Below are positions 6,579-16,185 of a stretch of DNA of 64,000 nt, piece by piece. The position numbers and the translations under genes are program-made. The notes under the pieces were generated by a model that saw nothing but the letters and a program-made list of their open reading frames with translations, ran no database searches and was not told the DNA's origin. Source of the stretch: Acidovorax delafieldii (GTDB taxonomy: Bacteria; Pseudomonadota; Gammaproteobacteria; Burkholderiales; Burkholderiaceae_C); NCBI RefSeq assembly GCF_007993815.1, contig NZ_VJWE01000012.1, positions 310,001 to 374,000 on the forward strand, given 5' to 3'. Within the stretch, counting starts at the first letter, position 1. Each line of letters starts with the position of its first letter.

Positions 6579-9425
6579 TCAACCTGAGGAGCGGGACTCC
6601 AGCCGCCCCACCCAGGCCGCCAGCGGCTCGGGCCGCCCGAAGAGGTAGCCCTGCAGGCACTCGCACTGGCTTTCGACCAGAAAGTCGGCCTGGGCGCGTG
6701 TCTCCACCCCCTCGGCCACCACGCGCAGGTTGAGATGGCGGGCCACCGAGATGATGGACTGCACGATGGCCGTGTCATTGGGGTCGTCGGGCGTGTCGTC
6801 CACAAAGCTCTTGTCGATCTTGAGCTCGTAGAGCGGGAGCCGCTTGAGGTAGGCCAGACTCGAATAGCCGGTGCCAAAGTCGTCGATGGAGAAACGCACG
6901 CCCAGCTGCACGATCTCGGTCATGCGGGCGATGGTGTCGTCCAGGTCTTCGATGAGCAGGCTTTCCGTCACCTCCAGGATCAGATGGGCCGGGTTGGCGC
7001 CGGTGTGGGCCAGGATGTGGCGCACGCGCTCCACAAAGTCGTCCTGGCGGAACTGCCGCTCGCTCACGTTGACGGACAGCGATAGCGCGTGCCCTGCCAC
7101 CTGCAAGCGTGCCAGGGTCTCACAGGCCTGCTGGATCATCCAGTCGCCCATGCGCAGGATGAGGCCCGAGGCCTCGGCGATGGGGATGAAGCGGCTGGGC
7201 GGGACGTTGCCGCGCACGGGGTGGTCCCAGCGCATCAGCAGCTCGCCGCCCACGACGTTGCCCGCAGCGTCCACCTGGTTTTGCACAAAGGCGGCCAACT
7301 GGCCCAGGGTTTGCGCTTTTTTCAGGTCCTGCTCCAGCGCCAGGCGCTCCTGCACGTCGGCCTGCATCGCGGCTTCGTAAAAGCGGATGCGGTTGCGACC
7401 CAGGTCCTTGGCGCGGTACATGGCCGTGTCGGCCTCCCGCAGAAGGTCTTCCACACCCTCGCCCCGCTTGGGGAAGAGCGTGATGCCGATGCTGCCGGTG
7501 GTGCTGTAGAGGTGGGTGTCGATGGTGTAAGGCGCTTCCAGTGCTGTGCGCATTTCTTCGGCCACCAGCAGCGCAGCGCGCCCGGCGGACTCCATGTCCG
7601 ACGCCACGTTGTGGACCAGCACCACAAACTCGTCGCCGCCCAGGCGCGCCACGGTGTCGCCCGGGCGTTGCAGCTGCGTGAGCCGCTGGGCCACCTGCAT
7701 GAGCAGCATGTCGCCCACCGTGTGGCCCCGTGCATCGTTGATCTGCTTGAAGTTGTCGAGGTCGATGTAGAGCACCGCCCCCACCTGCGCGGCCTTCAGA
7801 GCGTTGGCCAGCGCATGTTCCATGCGGTCCAGCAGCATGCGCCGGTTGGGCAGACCGGTGAGCGCGTCAAAGTACGCCAGCTGGTGCGACCGCGCCTCGG
7901 CCTGCTTGCGTTCGGTGATGTCGCGCGACAGCGCGATGAACCGAGGTTCGTCGCCCGGGGCGGCGCTCTCCTTGCGCGCAATCGACAACTCGAACCAGTG
8001 GGTCACCCCGCCCAGCTCCAGCCGGAACTGGTGGCCTGACGAGTACCCGGTCTGGTGGGCCGCTTGCAGCGCCGCGTGGCAGCCAGCGGCGGCTTCGGGG
8101 GGGACCACATCGCGCAGCAGTCGGCCCAGAAACATCTCTGGCGGCACAGCCAGCTCTCCCGATCGCGCCGACCGGTAGTGGTGGATGCAGCCGTCCAGCC
8201 CCAGTTCGAACAACAGATCAGGAATGGCGCTGAGCGTGCTCTCCAGGTCATCCCGGGTGGCGCGCAGTTCGGCCGTCATGTCGCGCGCCAGTGCCACCGC
8301 ACGCTCGCGCCCCGTGGCCAGCAGCCAAGTAAACCACGCAAGGATCAGGCTCAGCACCGTGCCCAGCAGCGCCACCGGGTGGTGCCCATCGTCCTGAAAG
8401 CGCTGCGCAAAGCCCGGTAGTGGGGCCATGTGCAAGGTCCAGCGGCGCCCGCCCAGCTCCAGCTCGCGCCGCGCTTGCAACGCCGGGGCGCCAGCGCCTT
8501 GGGCCGGTGTCTTCAGGTTGCTGAACAGCAGCGCGCCCGCTCCGGCACCGGCATCTCCTGGTCCGGTGCCGGGGGATGCCGCACCCGCGTCCGGGGTGCT
8601 GTCGGTGATCTGCAGGCCGATGTCCGCGTCAAACTCCCGGGACATGCCATGGATCACGTCCTCCATGCGAAACGGAGCGGACACCCAGCCCGCCAGTCCC
8701 TGCCGACGCCCTTCCACCTTGCTGTTGTCAGCGTCGGCGCGGTACAGGGGCATGTACATGACCAGCCCAGGGGCAGCGTTTTGCATCAGGGTCAGTCGCC
8801 CGGACAACGCCAGCGCTCCGGTGTCACGGGCCCGGTCCAGCGCCTCCTTGGCGGGGGGAATGGTCAACACATCCAGTCCCAGCGCCTTGAGGTTGGGCCC
8901 CTCCAGCGGCTCGATGTGGGTGATGGGTGCCAGCCACTCGCGCTCGCCGGGTGGGCGCACCGCGTACTGGTCAAAACCGCGCTGGCGCATGTCCTCCAGA
9001 TGGGCAGCGAGCGCCTTGCCAGGAAACTGCAGAATCAGCGACACCCCCTGCAGCCCAGGACGGGTTGCCTGCAGCTGCAGCGCGCTCACATAGGCCTGAA
9101 ACTCCTCGCGGTCGATGCGCTCCGAGCCCTCAAAGTAGCCCTTGACGCCGCGCAACACCACCTCGTAGGTCGCCATGCGGTCCTTGAGGTTGTAGGCAAT
9201 CTGGTCGGCCGCCACCTCAAAGTTCTGCTCGCGCTTGGTCCTTGTGTTCTTTTCTTCGCTCTGCCAGTACAGGAAGGTCAGCCCCAGGGTCAGCAGCGCG
9301 ATCAGTGGGGGCAGCACCACGGGCAACCAGCGGTGGTTGCTGGTGCCCGCAACCCCTTCAGACCCCCATGCCGCCTGCCCTGGCGCGGCGAGGTCATCGT
9401 TGTCGGGGGCTGGGTGAGGTGTCAT
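6579..9425 (-). CDS. CHASE-PAS-GGDEF-EAL cyclic-di-GMP protein
   Basis: A 948-residue membrane sensor. Transmembrane helices near residues 34-54 and 350-370 enclose a periplasmic CHASE-type domain. A PAS domain (about 392-505) precedes GGDEF (about 515-685) and EAL (about 695-940). The diguanylate cyclase site is intact (RLGGDEF, 594-600) with an inhibitory RPGD I-site at 587-590. The phosphodiesterase domain keeps EVTESLL, DDFGTGYSSL and the KID and EGVET blocks, but the signature EAL is ELL (GELLMRW, 727-733) and the preceding YQP is VQN. It may therefore act mainly as a cyclase or have reduced phosphodiesterase activity. The gene stands alone on this strand. The periplasmic ligand is unknown. 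Confidence 0.92.
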   Translation of the reverse strand: MTPHPAPDNDDLAAPGQAAWGSEGVAGTSNHRWLPVVLPPLIALLTLGLTFLYWQSEEKNTRTKREQNFEVAADQIAYNLKDRMATYEVVLRGVKGYFEGSERIDREEFQAYVSALQLQATRPGLQGVSLILQFPGKALAAHLEDMRQRGFDQYAVRPPGEREWLAPITHIEPLEGPNLKALGLDVLTIPPAKEALDRARDTGALALSGRLTLMQNAAPGLVMYMPLYRADADNSKVEGRRQGLAGWVSAPFRMEDVIHGMSREFDADIGLQITDSTPDAGAASPGTGPGDAGAGAGALLFSNLKTPAQGAGAPALQARRELELGGRRWTLHMAPLPGFAQRFQDDGHHPVALLGTVLSLILAWFTWLLATGRERAVALARDMTAELRATRDDLESTLSAIPDLLFELGLDGCIHHYRSARSGELAVPPEMFLGRLLRDVVPPEAAAGCHAALQAAHQTGYSSGHQFRLELGGVTHWFELSIARKESAAPGDEPRFIALSRDITERKQAEARSHQLAYFDALTGLPNRRMLLDRMEHALANALKAAQVGAVLYIDLDNFKQINDARGHTVGDMLLMQVAQRLTQLQRPGDTVARLGGDEFVVLVHNVASDMESAGRAALLVAEEMRTALEAPYTIDTHLYSTTGSIGITLFPKRGEGVEDLLREADTAMYRAKDLGRNRIRFYEAAMQADVQERLALEQDLKKAQTLGQLAAFVQNQVDAAGNVVGGELLMRWDHPVRGNVPPSRFIPIAEASGLILRMGDWMIQQACETLARLQVAGHALSLSVNVSERQFRQDDFVERVRHILAHTGANPAHLILEVTESLLIEDLDDTIARMTEIVQLGVRFSIDDFGTGYSSLAYLKRLPLYELKIDKSFVDDTPDDPNDTAIVQSIISVARHLNLRVVAEGVETRAQADFLVESQCECLQGYLFGRPEPLAAWVGRLESRSSG

Positions 9426-9639
9426 GGTGGATGGTGTGACTTCGATGCACCGGCATCGTGCACCGGCGGTGCTGCCCCATTATGAGCATCTGTCCTGCGC
9501 CGAAAAGGGGCATTTGCGCGCAAACTGCACAGGCCGGGTCCCTGCATGCCGTTTATGCTCGCACCCGCTGGGCCAAGGGCTATGCGCCCGCACCCACTTC
9601 CCGTATCAACCCTGGCAATACCCACCACAAAGGCCTGGC

Positions 9640-10728
9640 ATGGCATCGCTCGATTTCGACCTGGAGGAATCCCAATTTCGCAGCTGGTACACCGCGCAGG
9701 CGGTTGCGCTGGAAGACGCCTGTGCAGCGCTGACCGCGCGGGTGGCGGCGGTGGTAACCCAGGCGGGCGGCGTGGACATCACCAAGGTGGAGGGCCGCGT
9801 GAAGGATGTGGACGAATGCGTGCGCAAGTTCGTGCGCAAATACCGTCCGGCGCTGGAAGAGAGCAACACCCCCTACGACATAGAGACTTACATCACCGAC
9901 CTGATTGGCGTGCGGGTGGTGTGCCTGTATGAAGACGAGCTGGAGAAGATTGCCCAGATCGTGCGCGCCCATTTCGCGGTGATCGACGTGACCGACAAGG
10001 TCTCGGCGGTGGAAAGCACCGAGGCGTCCTTTGGCTACAAAGGGCTGCACCTGGACCTGCGGCTGAGCGTGGCCGAACGCGACCTGCCGGAGCACGCGGC
10101 CTATGCAGAGTGGCCCTTCGAGCTGCAGGTGCGCACCATCATCCAGGACTCGTGGAGCGTGCTGGACCACAAGATTAAGTACAAAAAATCCATCCCGGGC
10201 CAGCTCAAGCGGCGCATCAACGTGCTGTCCGCCCTGTTCGAGCTGGCCGACCGCGAGTTCCGCCAGATCCGCGATGCCACTGCGGCCGAGCTGCTGCAGG
10301 CCCCCGACGAAACCGCCGAACCCGCAACCGATGTCGCCGCCGATTTGCAGGCTCCCACCCGCGCAGCCGCCACCAGCAGCGAACTGAACGCGTTCACGTT
10401 CTTGAAGATCGCCACGCATTTTTTCAAGGACTTCGAATTCGAGCCGTCCAAGGTCGATGGGTTTGTGGATGACATCCAGGCCTGGTCAGCCGGCATGACA
10501 CGTGCGCGCTTTAACAGTCTCATGCGCGAGACGATCGGAGTGGTCAAACGCTACAAGCAGCACTTTGAAGAGCAAAACCCGCAGGGCAGCTTCAACCCGT
10601 ACACCGTGATCCGGCACTGCCTGTATCTGAGTAACAAGACGGCGTTCCGCCCCGCACTGCGCAACTCGGCCCGCGAGTCGTTTGAAGCGTGGCTGAGCGA
10701 CAACGCAGAGCCCAAAGTGCAGGGTTGA
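9640..10728 (+). CDS. RelA/SpoT-domain protein, predicted (p)ppGpp synthetase
   Basis: A 362-residue protein with a stand-alone RelA/SpoT nucleotidyltransferase domain at about residues 45-215: YDIETYITDLIGVRVVCLYE, ASFGYKGLHLDLRL, and FELQVRTIIQDSWSVLDHKI with the conserved glutamate and histidine of synthetases. It lacks the HD hydrolase domain and the TGS/ACT regulatory domains of long Rel enzymes, so it resembles small alarmone synthetases. It is longer than the usual 200-260 residues because of a C-terminal region with no family I recognise (FLKIATHFFKDFEFEPSKVD). The ATG at 9640 starts just before the conserved part; longer upstream frames carry no homology. It would make (p)ppGpp from ATP and GDP/GTP. 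Activity is inferred. Confidence 0.85.
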   Translation: MASLDFDLEESQFRSWYTAQAVALEDACAALTARVAAVVTQAGGVDITKVEGRVKDVDECVRKFVRKYRPALEESNTPYDIETYITDLIGVRVVCLYEDELEKIAQIVRAHFAVIDVTDKVSAVESTEASFGYKGLHLDLRLSVAERDLPEHAAYAEWPFELQVRTIIQDSWSVLDHKIKYKKSIPGQLKRRINVLSALFELADREFRQIRDATAAELLQAPDETAEPATDVAADLQAPTRAAATSSELNAFTFLKIATHFFKDFEFEPSKVDGFVDDIQAWSAGMTRARFNSLMRETIGVVKRYKQHFEEQNPQGSFNPYTVIRHCLYLSNKTAFRPALRNSARESFEAWLSDNAEPKVQG

Positions 10729-10743
10729 GGCGAAAATCGGCGC

Positions 10744-10788
10744 AAGCGCTAGTGCTAATTGCCTTAGTTGCTATCATTTTTGATAGCT
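10744..10788 (+). repeat. Copy of the ~44-bp repeat with intact terminal palindrome
   Basis: A well preserved copy: AAGCGCTAGTGCTAATTGCC, TTAGTT, then GCTATCATTTTTGATAGC, where the end forms a GCTATC/GATAGC hairpin. It lies in the 205-base gap before phaZ. No other feature was recognised in that gap beyond the phaZ ribosome site. Confidence 0.75.
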
Positions 10789-10933
10789 TCGCAGCCTTCA
10801 TCGACGAACCGGCGCTCCGCCCCTGGGGCCACGTCAATTTGTCGCATAGGCGACTGGACATTGGTGGTTTTACTCCATGCGCTTGTTACCAAGTGCTGCT
10901 ATATTGCACTGCAACAAAACGGAGTTTCGCCCC

Positions 10934-12547
10934 ATGCTGTACCACCTCTACGAAACCCAGCGCTCCTTGATGGAGCCCTTCACAGATTTTGCGCAGGCGG
11001 CTTCCAAGTTGTTCAGCAACCCCGTCTCGCCGCTGAGCCAGACCTCGGCAGCACAGCGCATGGCTGCCGGTTACGACCTGCTCTACCGCCTGGGCAAGGA
11101 CTACGAAAAGCCCGCCTTCGACATCCACACGGTCGACGTGGACGGCATCGGCGTCGCTATCCATGAACGCATTGAGGTCGACAAGCCGTTTTGCGAGCTG
11201 CGCCGCTTCAAGCGCTTTTCGGACGACCCTGCCACGCTGACCAAGCTCAAGGGCCAGCCCGTGGTGCTGATCGTGGCACCGCTGTCGGGCCACTACGCCA
11301 CGCTGCTGCGCGACACCGTGCGCACCATGCTCAAGGACCACAAGGTCTACATCACCGACTGGAAGAATGCCCGCCTGGTGCCGCTGTCGGAGGGGGAGTT
11401 CCACCTCGACGACTACGTCAACTACGTGCAGGACTTCATCCGCCATCTGCAGGGCATCTACGGCAACTGCCACGTGATCAGTGTGTGCCAACCGACGGTG
11501 CCCGTGCTGGCAGCCGTGTCGCTGATGGCCAGCCGCGGCGAGAAAACGCCCCTGACGATGACCATGATGGGTGGCCCCATCGACGCCCGCAAGTCGCCCA
11601 CGGCAGTGAACAACCTGGCGACCAATCGCAGCTACGAGTGGTTTGAGAACAACGTGATCTACCGCGTGCCGGAAAAATTCCCGGGCGCGGGCCGCCGCGT
11701 GTACCCGGGGTTTTTGCAGTACACCGGTTTTGTGGCCATGAACCCGGACCGCCATGCGACCAGCCACTACGATTACTTCAAGGACCTGATTAAGGGCGAC
11801 GACGCAAGTGCCGAGGCGCACCGCAAGTTCTACGACGAGTACAACGCCGTGCTGGACATGGATGCGGACTACTACCTCGAAACCATCCAGACCGTGTTCC
11901 AGGATTACAAGCTGGTGAACGGCACCTGGGATGTGCGCTCACCCGCTGGCAAGCTGGAGCGCGTGCGTCCGCAAGACATCAAGACCACAGCCCTCTTCAC
12001 GGTGGAAGGCGAGCTGGACGACATCTCTGGCTCGGGCCAGACCGAAGCGGCCCACGACCTGTGCAGCGGCATCGTGCGCAAGGAGCAGCGCCACCTGGAA
12101 GCCAAGGGCGCAGGCCACTACGGTATCTTCAGTGGCCGCCGCTGGCGCGACATCGTGTACCCCAAGGTGCGCGCATTCATCCTGGAACACGAGTTGCCTG
12201 CCAAGCCCGCCACTGTGGCCACAGCCCCCACACCGGCCCCCAGGCTCGCCAGCCCTGCACCGGCCCCTGCCAAGGTTGCCAGCAAGCCCGCACCGGCAGC
12301 CAAACCCGCCGCCACCAAGGTGATCAAGGCGACCAAGGCGCCTACAGCAGCAGCCCAGCCTGCTCCAGTCCGCGCTGCGGCAAAGCCTGTGGCAGCCACC
12401 GCTGTGGCCACCCGCTGGGTACAGCCCGCTGCGGCGCCCACAGGTGCGGCGCAGGCGCCCACCGCTGATCTGGCCACGGCCCAGACCAGCGCCACGGCAG
12501 CGCCGTCCACCCGCAGCGGCAGCAAGAGCAAGGCGCGCAAGGCTTGA
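10934..12547 (+). CDS. phaZ: Intracellular PHB depolymerase
   Basis: A cytoplasmic or granule-bound enzyme that hydrolyses native poly(3-hydroxybutyrate). It starts with [10 protein letters not shown], the hallmark of the intracellular PhaZ1 family, and has the cysteine nucleophile in [10 protein letters not shown] (Cys185), where ordinary lipases carry serine. The C-terminal catalytic part includes [20 protein letters not shown] and [14 protein letters not shown] with the acid and histidine. From about residue 425 to 537 there is an added Ala/Pro/Lys-rich tail resembling histone H1 or PhaP-type tails, which could bind DNA or granules. A CGGAG ribosome site precedes the ATG at 10934. It overlaps the next gene by four bases. 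With phaCAB in the same window this supplies the degradation arm. Confidence 0.93.
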   Translation: MLYHLYETQRSLMEPFTDFAQAASKLFSNPVSPLSQTSAAQRMAAGYDLLYRLGKDYEKPAFDIHTVDVDGIGVAIHERIEVDKPFCELRRFKRFSDDPATLTKLKGQPVVLIVAPLSGHYATLLRDTVRTMLKDHKVYITDWKNARLVPLSEGEFHLDDYVNYVQDFIRHLQGIYGNCHVISVCQPTVPVLAAVSLMASRGEKTPLTMTMMGGPIDARKSPTAVNNLATNRSYEWFENNVIYRVPEKFPGAGRRVYPGFLQYTGFVAMNPDRHATSHYDYFKDLIKGDDASAEAHRKFYDEYNAVLDMDADYYLETIQTVFQDYKLVNGTWDVRSPAGKLERVRPQDIKTTALFTVEGELDDISGSGQTEAAHDLCSGIVRKEQRHLEAKGAGHYGIFSGRRWRDIVYPKVRAFILEHELPAKPATVATAPTPAPRLASPAPAPAKVASKPAPAAKPAATKVIKATKAPTAAAQPAPVRAAAKPVAATAVATRWVQPAAAPTGAAQAPTADLATAQTSATAAPSTRSGSKSKARKA

Positions 12548-13251
12548 GCCACCCCGCCTTCGCCAGCACCACCCCATCCCACGCTGCCCTCACCGACCTG
12601 GCAGCGCGGATTGATGCCGCCCTGCCCCAGACGCAGTGCACGCGCTGCGGCTATCCCGACTGCGCCAGCTATGCGCAGGCCATCGCCCAGGGGGAGGCGG
12701 CCATCACCCAGTGCCCTCCCGGCGGTGCTGAGGGCGTGGCCCGCTTGGCCGCCATCACGGGCCATGCCGTGGCGCCCTTAAGCGCCGACCATGGGGTGGA
12801 GGCACCGCGCAGCGTGGCCTTCATCGACGAGGCGTGGTGCATTGGCTGCACCTTGTGCATCAAGGCCTGCCCCACCGACGCCATTGTGGGCTCCAACAAG
12901 AAAATGCACACCGTCATCGAGCCTTACTGCACAGGGTGCGAGCTGTGCATCCCGGTCTGCCCGGTAGATTGCATCCAGCTCGACAGCGCCAGCGGCATGG
13001 CCACCGGATGGGCTGCGTGGTCTGATGCGCTCGCGCTCCAAGCCAAACAGCGGTATCAGCAACACCGTCAGCGGGTGCCGCTGGAGGATGTAGAGGACGA
13101 AGGCTCCGGAGCGCAGGCCGATTCGACATCGGCCGCCACCCACAGCCCAGCCGCCGCTGCGGTGGCTGCCGAGGGCATGGAGGCACGCAAGGCGGCCATT
13201 GCCGCCGCCATGGAGCGCGCACGGCAACTGCGTGAAAAGGGAGCGCGCTGA
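12544..13251 (+). CDS. rnfB: RnfB-like iron-sulphur protein lacking the membrane anchor
   Basis: A 235-residue ferredoxin-like protein. Residues 32-56 form the Fes domain of RnfB ([14 protein letters not shown] and a later cysteine at TQCPPGG). Two classic [4Fe-4S] motifs follow: [15 protein letters not shown] and [15 protein letters not shown]. RnfB normally has an N-terminal transmembrane helix and sits in an operon with rnfACDGE; both are missing here, so it is probably a soluble electron carrier. The C-terminus is Ala/Glu-rich and helical. The start is a TTG overlapping the phaZ stop (TTGA), suggesting translational coupling; no ATG lies before the first cluster motif. The partner enzymes are unknown. 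Confidence 0.85.
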   Translation: MSHPAFASTTPSHAALTDLAARIDAALPQTQCTRCGYPDCASYAQAIAQGEAAITQCPPGGAEGVARLAAITGHAVAPLSADHGVEAPRSVAFIDEAWCIGCTLCIKACPTDAIVGSNKKMHTVIEPYCTGCELCIPVCPVDCIQLDSASGMATGWAAWSDALALQAKQRYQQHRQRVPLEDVEDEGSGAQADSTSAATHSPAAAAVAAEGMEARKAAIAAAMERARQLREKGAR

Positions 13252-13260
13252 GAACGGCAC

Positions 13261-13296
13261 CTGGTCCGCTGGACCAGCAACCGCCTGTCTGCGGTT
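13261..13296. terminator. Two small hairpins between convergent rnfB and chemoreceptor genes
   Basis: CTGGTCC-GCT-GGACCAG (13261-13277) and AACCGC-CTGTCT-GCGGTT (13279-13296) sit back to back in the 43-base gap between convergent genes. Position suits bidirectional termination, but neither has a T-run. Confidence 0.4.
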
Positions 13297-14782
13297 ATCG
13301 CGCGGCCAGCGATTTGTACACGCCGCAGCCCACGTACCAGTCCCCCACCCGGCTCACGTAGGACATCTTGGTTTGCACCGCGCCGGTGGCCGGGTTGTTG
13401 ATGTCGTACTCCACCCACCCCGGGGCGCGGTCGGCCTGGGTCACGATGTCGCTCACCAGTCGGTCGCCGGCGATGCCGGGGATGTCTTGCACCCGCGTGC
13501 CCACCTTGGCCGGGTTGCCACCAAAGGCCAGATAAGTCCCCCCGGCGTCCAGCACAAACACATACATGTCACGGTCATGGTAGGGCTGGGTCTTGTCGGT
13601 GATGCTGCGCAGGAATTGATCGCGCGAACTGGTCTTGTGCAGCGCCACCGCCTTGTTCACCAGAGCCACAGCCTCATCGGCGGTGCCCTGCTGCAGGCGA
13701 AACGCCGCCACCGCTTGCGACAGGGTGGACGCGCGGTGCTCCAGCGCCTCGGCCTGCGAGACCGCGTGGCCCACCATCTGGGCGTTGTGCTGCGTGATCT
13801 GATCGAGCTGCTGCACGGCGGAGCTGACTTCGCTCAGGCCCGTGCTTTGCTCGGCGCTGGAGCCGGAGATCTCGGTCATGCTCGCCGCCACACTGCGGAT
13901 GCCGCTGGCCATGTTGGCAATGCCCTCGCCCGCCGACCGGATCAACCCGGCGCTGGCCTCCACCTGGCTGACCGAGGCGCTGATCAGCTCGCGGATCTCC
14001 CGCGCTGCGTCGCCCGAGCGCTTGGCCAGCGTGCGCACCTCGCCCGCCACCACGGCAAAGCCGCGGCCCTGCTCACCCGCACGGGCGGCCTCCACCGCAG
14101 CGTTCAGGGCCAGGATGTTGGTCTGAAACGCAATGCTGTCGATGACACCAATGATCTCGGTCATGCGGCGCGCGCTTTGCTGGATGGCCTCCACCGACTG
14201 CACGGCACGGGCCATGGCCTCGGCGCCGGTGTCGGCGGCCTTGCGTACTTCTGCGGCGCGGGCATCGGCGCTGCGCGCGGTCTGTGCGTTGTTCTGCACG
14301 GCCGACGACAGCTGCTCCACGCTGGCAGCCGTCTGCTCCAGGTTGGCCGCCTGCTGTTCGGTGCGATCGGCCAGCGACCGGTTACCTTGCGCCAGGCTTT
14401 GTCCCGCATGGGCCACCAATGCGGCATTGCTGCGGATATCGGCCACCATGGACGACAGTGTGAGCACCATGCGGTCCAGCGACTGGGCCATGGACCCGAC
14501 CTCGTCCCGCCCATAAACACCCGCCCTGGCACACAAGTCACCGCGTGTGGTCTGCTCCATCGCATGCGCCAAGCCTTGCAGGTCGGATGCCAGACCCGCA
14601 TACAACGCGCACAGTGCATACAGAACCACGGCGGCTGCCAATGCCACCGCCCACCACGGAGCATCCACGGCGGCCATCGCCAGGGCGCCAGCCATCACCA
14701 CGCCCAGCGTCACCAGTTTGCCCGGCAGGTGCCACCTGCGCATCCACCAGAGCCCGGGGCGCAGCGGTAGGAATCCAGACAT
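13295..14782 (-). CDS. Methyl-accepting chemotaxis protein with C-terminal Cache domain
   Basis: A 495-residue chemoreceptor. Two transmembrane helices (about 20-38 and 42-62) are separated by only a few residues, so there is essentially no periplasmic domain. A HAMP-like segment (about 60-115) and the signalling hairpin follow, with the conserved tip [20 protein letters not shown]. From about residue 368 to the end is a single-Cache-like domain ([46 protein letters not shown]). In ordinary chemoreceptors this domain is periplasmic and N-terminal; here it is cytoplasmic and C-terminal. The ATG at 14782 has a good GGAG ribosome site. The likely role is sensing a cytoplasmic ligand and signalling to CheA; the ligand is unknown. 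Confidence 0.9.
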   Translation of the reverse strand: MSGFLPLRPGLWWMRRWHLPGKLVTLGVVMAGALAMAAVDAPWWAVALAAAVVLYALCALYAGLASDLQGLAHAMEQTTRGDLCARAGVYGRDEVGSMAQSLDRMVLTLSSMVADIRSNAALVAHAGQSLAQGNRSLADRTEQQAANLEQTAASVEQLSSAVQNNAQTARSADARAAEVRKAADTGAEAMARAVQSVEAIQQSARRMTEIIGVIDSIAFQTNILALNAAVEAARAGEQGRGFAVVAGEVRTLAKRSGDAAREIRELISASVSQVEASAGLIRSAGEGIANMASGIRSVAASMTEISGSSAEQSTGLSEVSSAVQQLDQITQHNAQMVGHAVSQAEALEHRASTLSQAVAAFRLQQGTADEAVALVNKAVALHKTSSRDQFLRSITDKTQPYHDRDMYVFVLDAGGTYLAFGGNPAKVGTRVQDIPGIAGDRLVSDIVTQADRAPGWVEYDINNPATGAVQTKMSYVSRVGDWYVGCGVYKSLAAR

Positions 14783-14846
14783 CTTGTCTCCGTTATCGTT
14801 TTTGAATGTGGGCCATGCTATGTGCCCGCTCTTACGTCGGATTGAC

Positions 14847-14874
14847 AACTCGGCATGGGGTAAACAGTGCTTGA
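14847..14874 (-). promoter_or_regulatory. Candidate flagellar sigma-28-type promoter for the chemoreceptor
   Basis: On the minus strand TCAA is followed after 16 bases by GCCGAGTT, close to the sigma-28 pattern TAAA-N15-GCCGATAA. It lies about 65 bases upstream of the chemoreceptor ATG. Chemoreceptor genes are commonly sigma-28-dependent; the match is imperfect. Confidence 0.3.
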
Positions 14875-14963
14875 CTGCGCACCTGGCCCCGCCCCTCGCC
14901 ATAGACGGCGCGACACCCTGCACCGTGCCGTGGGCGTATGCCCTTCGCCCATAATGTCGCTCC

Positions 14964-16169
14964 ATGAATCCCCTGCTCTCCCAACTCCAGCCTTACCCCT
15001 TCGAGCGGCTGCGGCAACTCTTTGCGGGAGTCACACTCCCGGCGGCTTACAGCCCCATCAGCCTGGGCATGGGTGAGCCGCGCCATCCTACACCGCAGTT
15101 CATCAAAGATGCACTCAGTAACAACCTGGGCGGACTGGCCAGTTACCCTGCCACCGCAGGCGAACCCAAGCTGCGCGAGGCCTTCACCCAGTGGATACAA
15201 CAGCGCTATGCGCTGACCCTGGACCCGGGCACCCAGGTGCTGCCCGTCAACGGCTCGCGTGAGGCACTGTTTGCATTTGCGCAGACCATCATCGATCCCT
15301 CGCAAGGCCAGCCGCTGGTCGTCTGCCCCAATCCGTTTTATCAAATCTATGAAGGTGCCGCCTTGCTGGCGGGAGCCCAGCCGTACTACGCGGCCAGCGA
15401 CCCCGGCCGCAACTTTGCGGTGAACTGGGACGCAGTGCCCGAGGTTGTGTGGCAACGCACCCAGCTGCTATTCGTCTGCTCCCCTGGCAACCCCACGGGC
15501 GCCGTGATGCCGCTCAGCGAGTGGAAGAAGCTGTTTGAGCTGAGCGACCGCTACGGTTTTGTGATTGCCTCGGACGAGTGCTACAGCGAGATCTATTTCC
15601 GCGACGAGCCGCCCCTGGGCGGCCTGCAGGCTGCGGCGCAGCTGGGGCGCGGCGACTTCAAGAACCTGATCTCCTTCACCAGTCTGTCCAAACGTAGCAA
15701 TGTGCCCGGCATGCGCAGCGGCTTCGTGGCTGGCGACGCAGCGCTGATCAAGTCGTTCTTGCTCTACCGCACCTACCACGGCAGCGCCATGAGCCCCATC
15801 GTGCAGGCCGCCAGCATCGCTGCCTGGGGTGATGAAAAGCACGTGGTGGACAACCGGGCGCTGTACCGCAAGAAGTTTGCCCAGGTCACACCGCTGCTGG
15901 CTGGCGTGATGGAAGTCGCCCTGCCGGATGCCGGTTTTTACCTGTGGGCCAAAGTACCGGAAGCCCTGGGGATGGACGATGCCGAGTTCGCGCGCGCCCT
16001 GCTGGCTCAATACAATGTCACGGTGCTGCCCGGCAGCTACCTGGCCCGCGAGGCCCAGGGGAGCAACCCCGGCGCCCAGCGCGTGCGCATGGCCCTGGTG
16101 GCCGAAGCCGAAGAATGCGTGGAAGCTGCGCTGCGCATCGTGCAATTCATCCAATCCCGTACTGCCTGA
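14964..16169 (+). CDS. dapC: Succinyldiaminopimelate transaminase
   Basis: A PLP-dependent class I/II aminotransferase of 401 residues acting in lysine and peptidoglycan biosynthesis: it converts N-succinyl-2-amino-6-ketopimelate to N-succinyl-L,L-diaminopimelate with glutamate as donor. Recognisable blocks are [15 protein letters not shown] at the N-terminus, [25 protein letters not shown] with the PLP-binding Asp/Tyr, and the Schiff-base lysine in [19 protein letters not shown]. Only 16 bases separate it from dapD, and dapE follows after pilU, which supports DapC over a generic aminotransferase. The family and role are secure. Confidence 0.95.
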   Translation: MNPLLSQLQPYPFERLRQLFAGVTLPAAYSPISLGMGEPRHPTPQFIKDALSNNLGGLASYPATAGEPKLREAFTQWIQQRYALTLDPGTQVLPVNGSREALFAFAQTIIDPSQGQPLVVCPNPFYQIYEGAALLAGAQPYYAASDPGRNFAVNWDAVPEVVWQRTQLLFVCSPGNPTGAVMPLSEWKKLFELSDRYGFVIASDECYSEIYFRDEPPLGGLQAAAQLGRGDFKNLISFTSLSKRSNVPGMRSGFVAGDAALIKSFLLYRTYHGSAMSPIVQAASIAAWGDEKHVVDNRALYRKKFAQVTPLLAGVMEVALPDAGFYLWAKVPEALGMDDAEFARALLAQYNVTVLPGSYLAREAQGSNPGAQRVRMALVAEAEECVEAALRIVQFIQSRTA

Positions 16170-16185
16170 TCTGATCGACAACAAC

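Noticed and set aside
12544-13251. Complete Rnf ion-pumping complex
   Set aside because: Only an RnfB-like ferredoxin part is present, without the membrane anchor or the other rnf genes.
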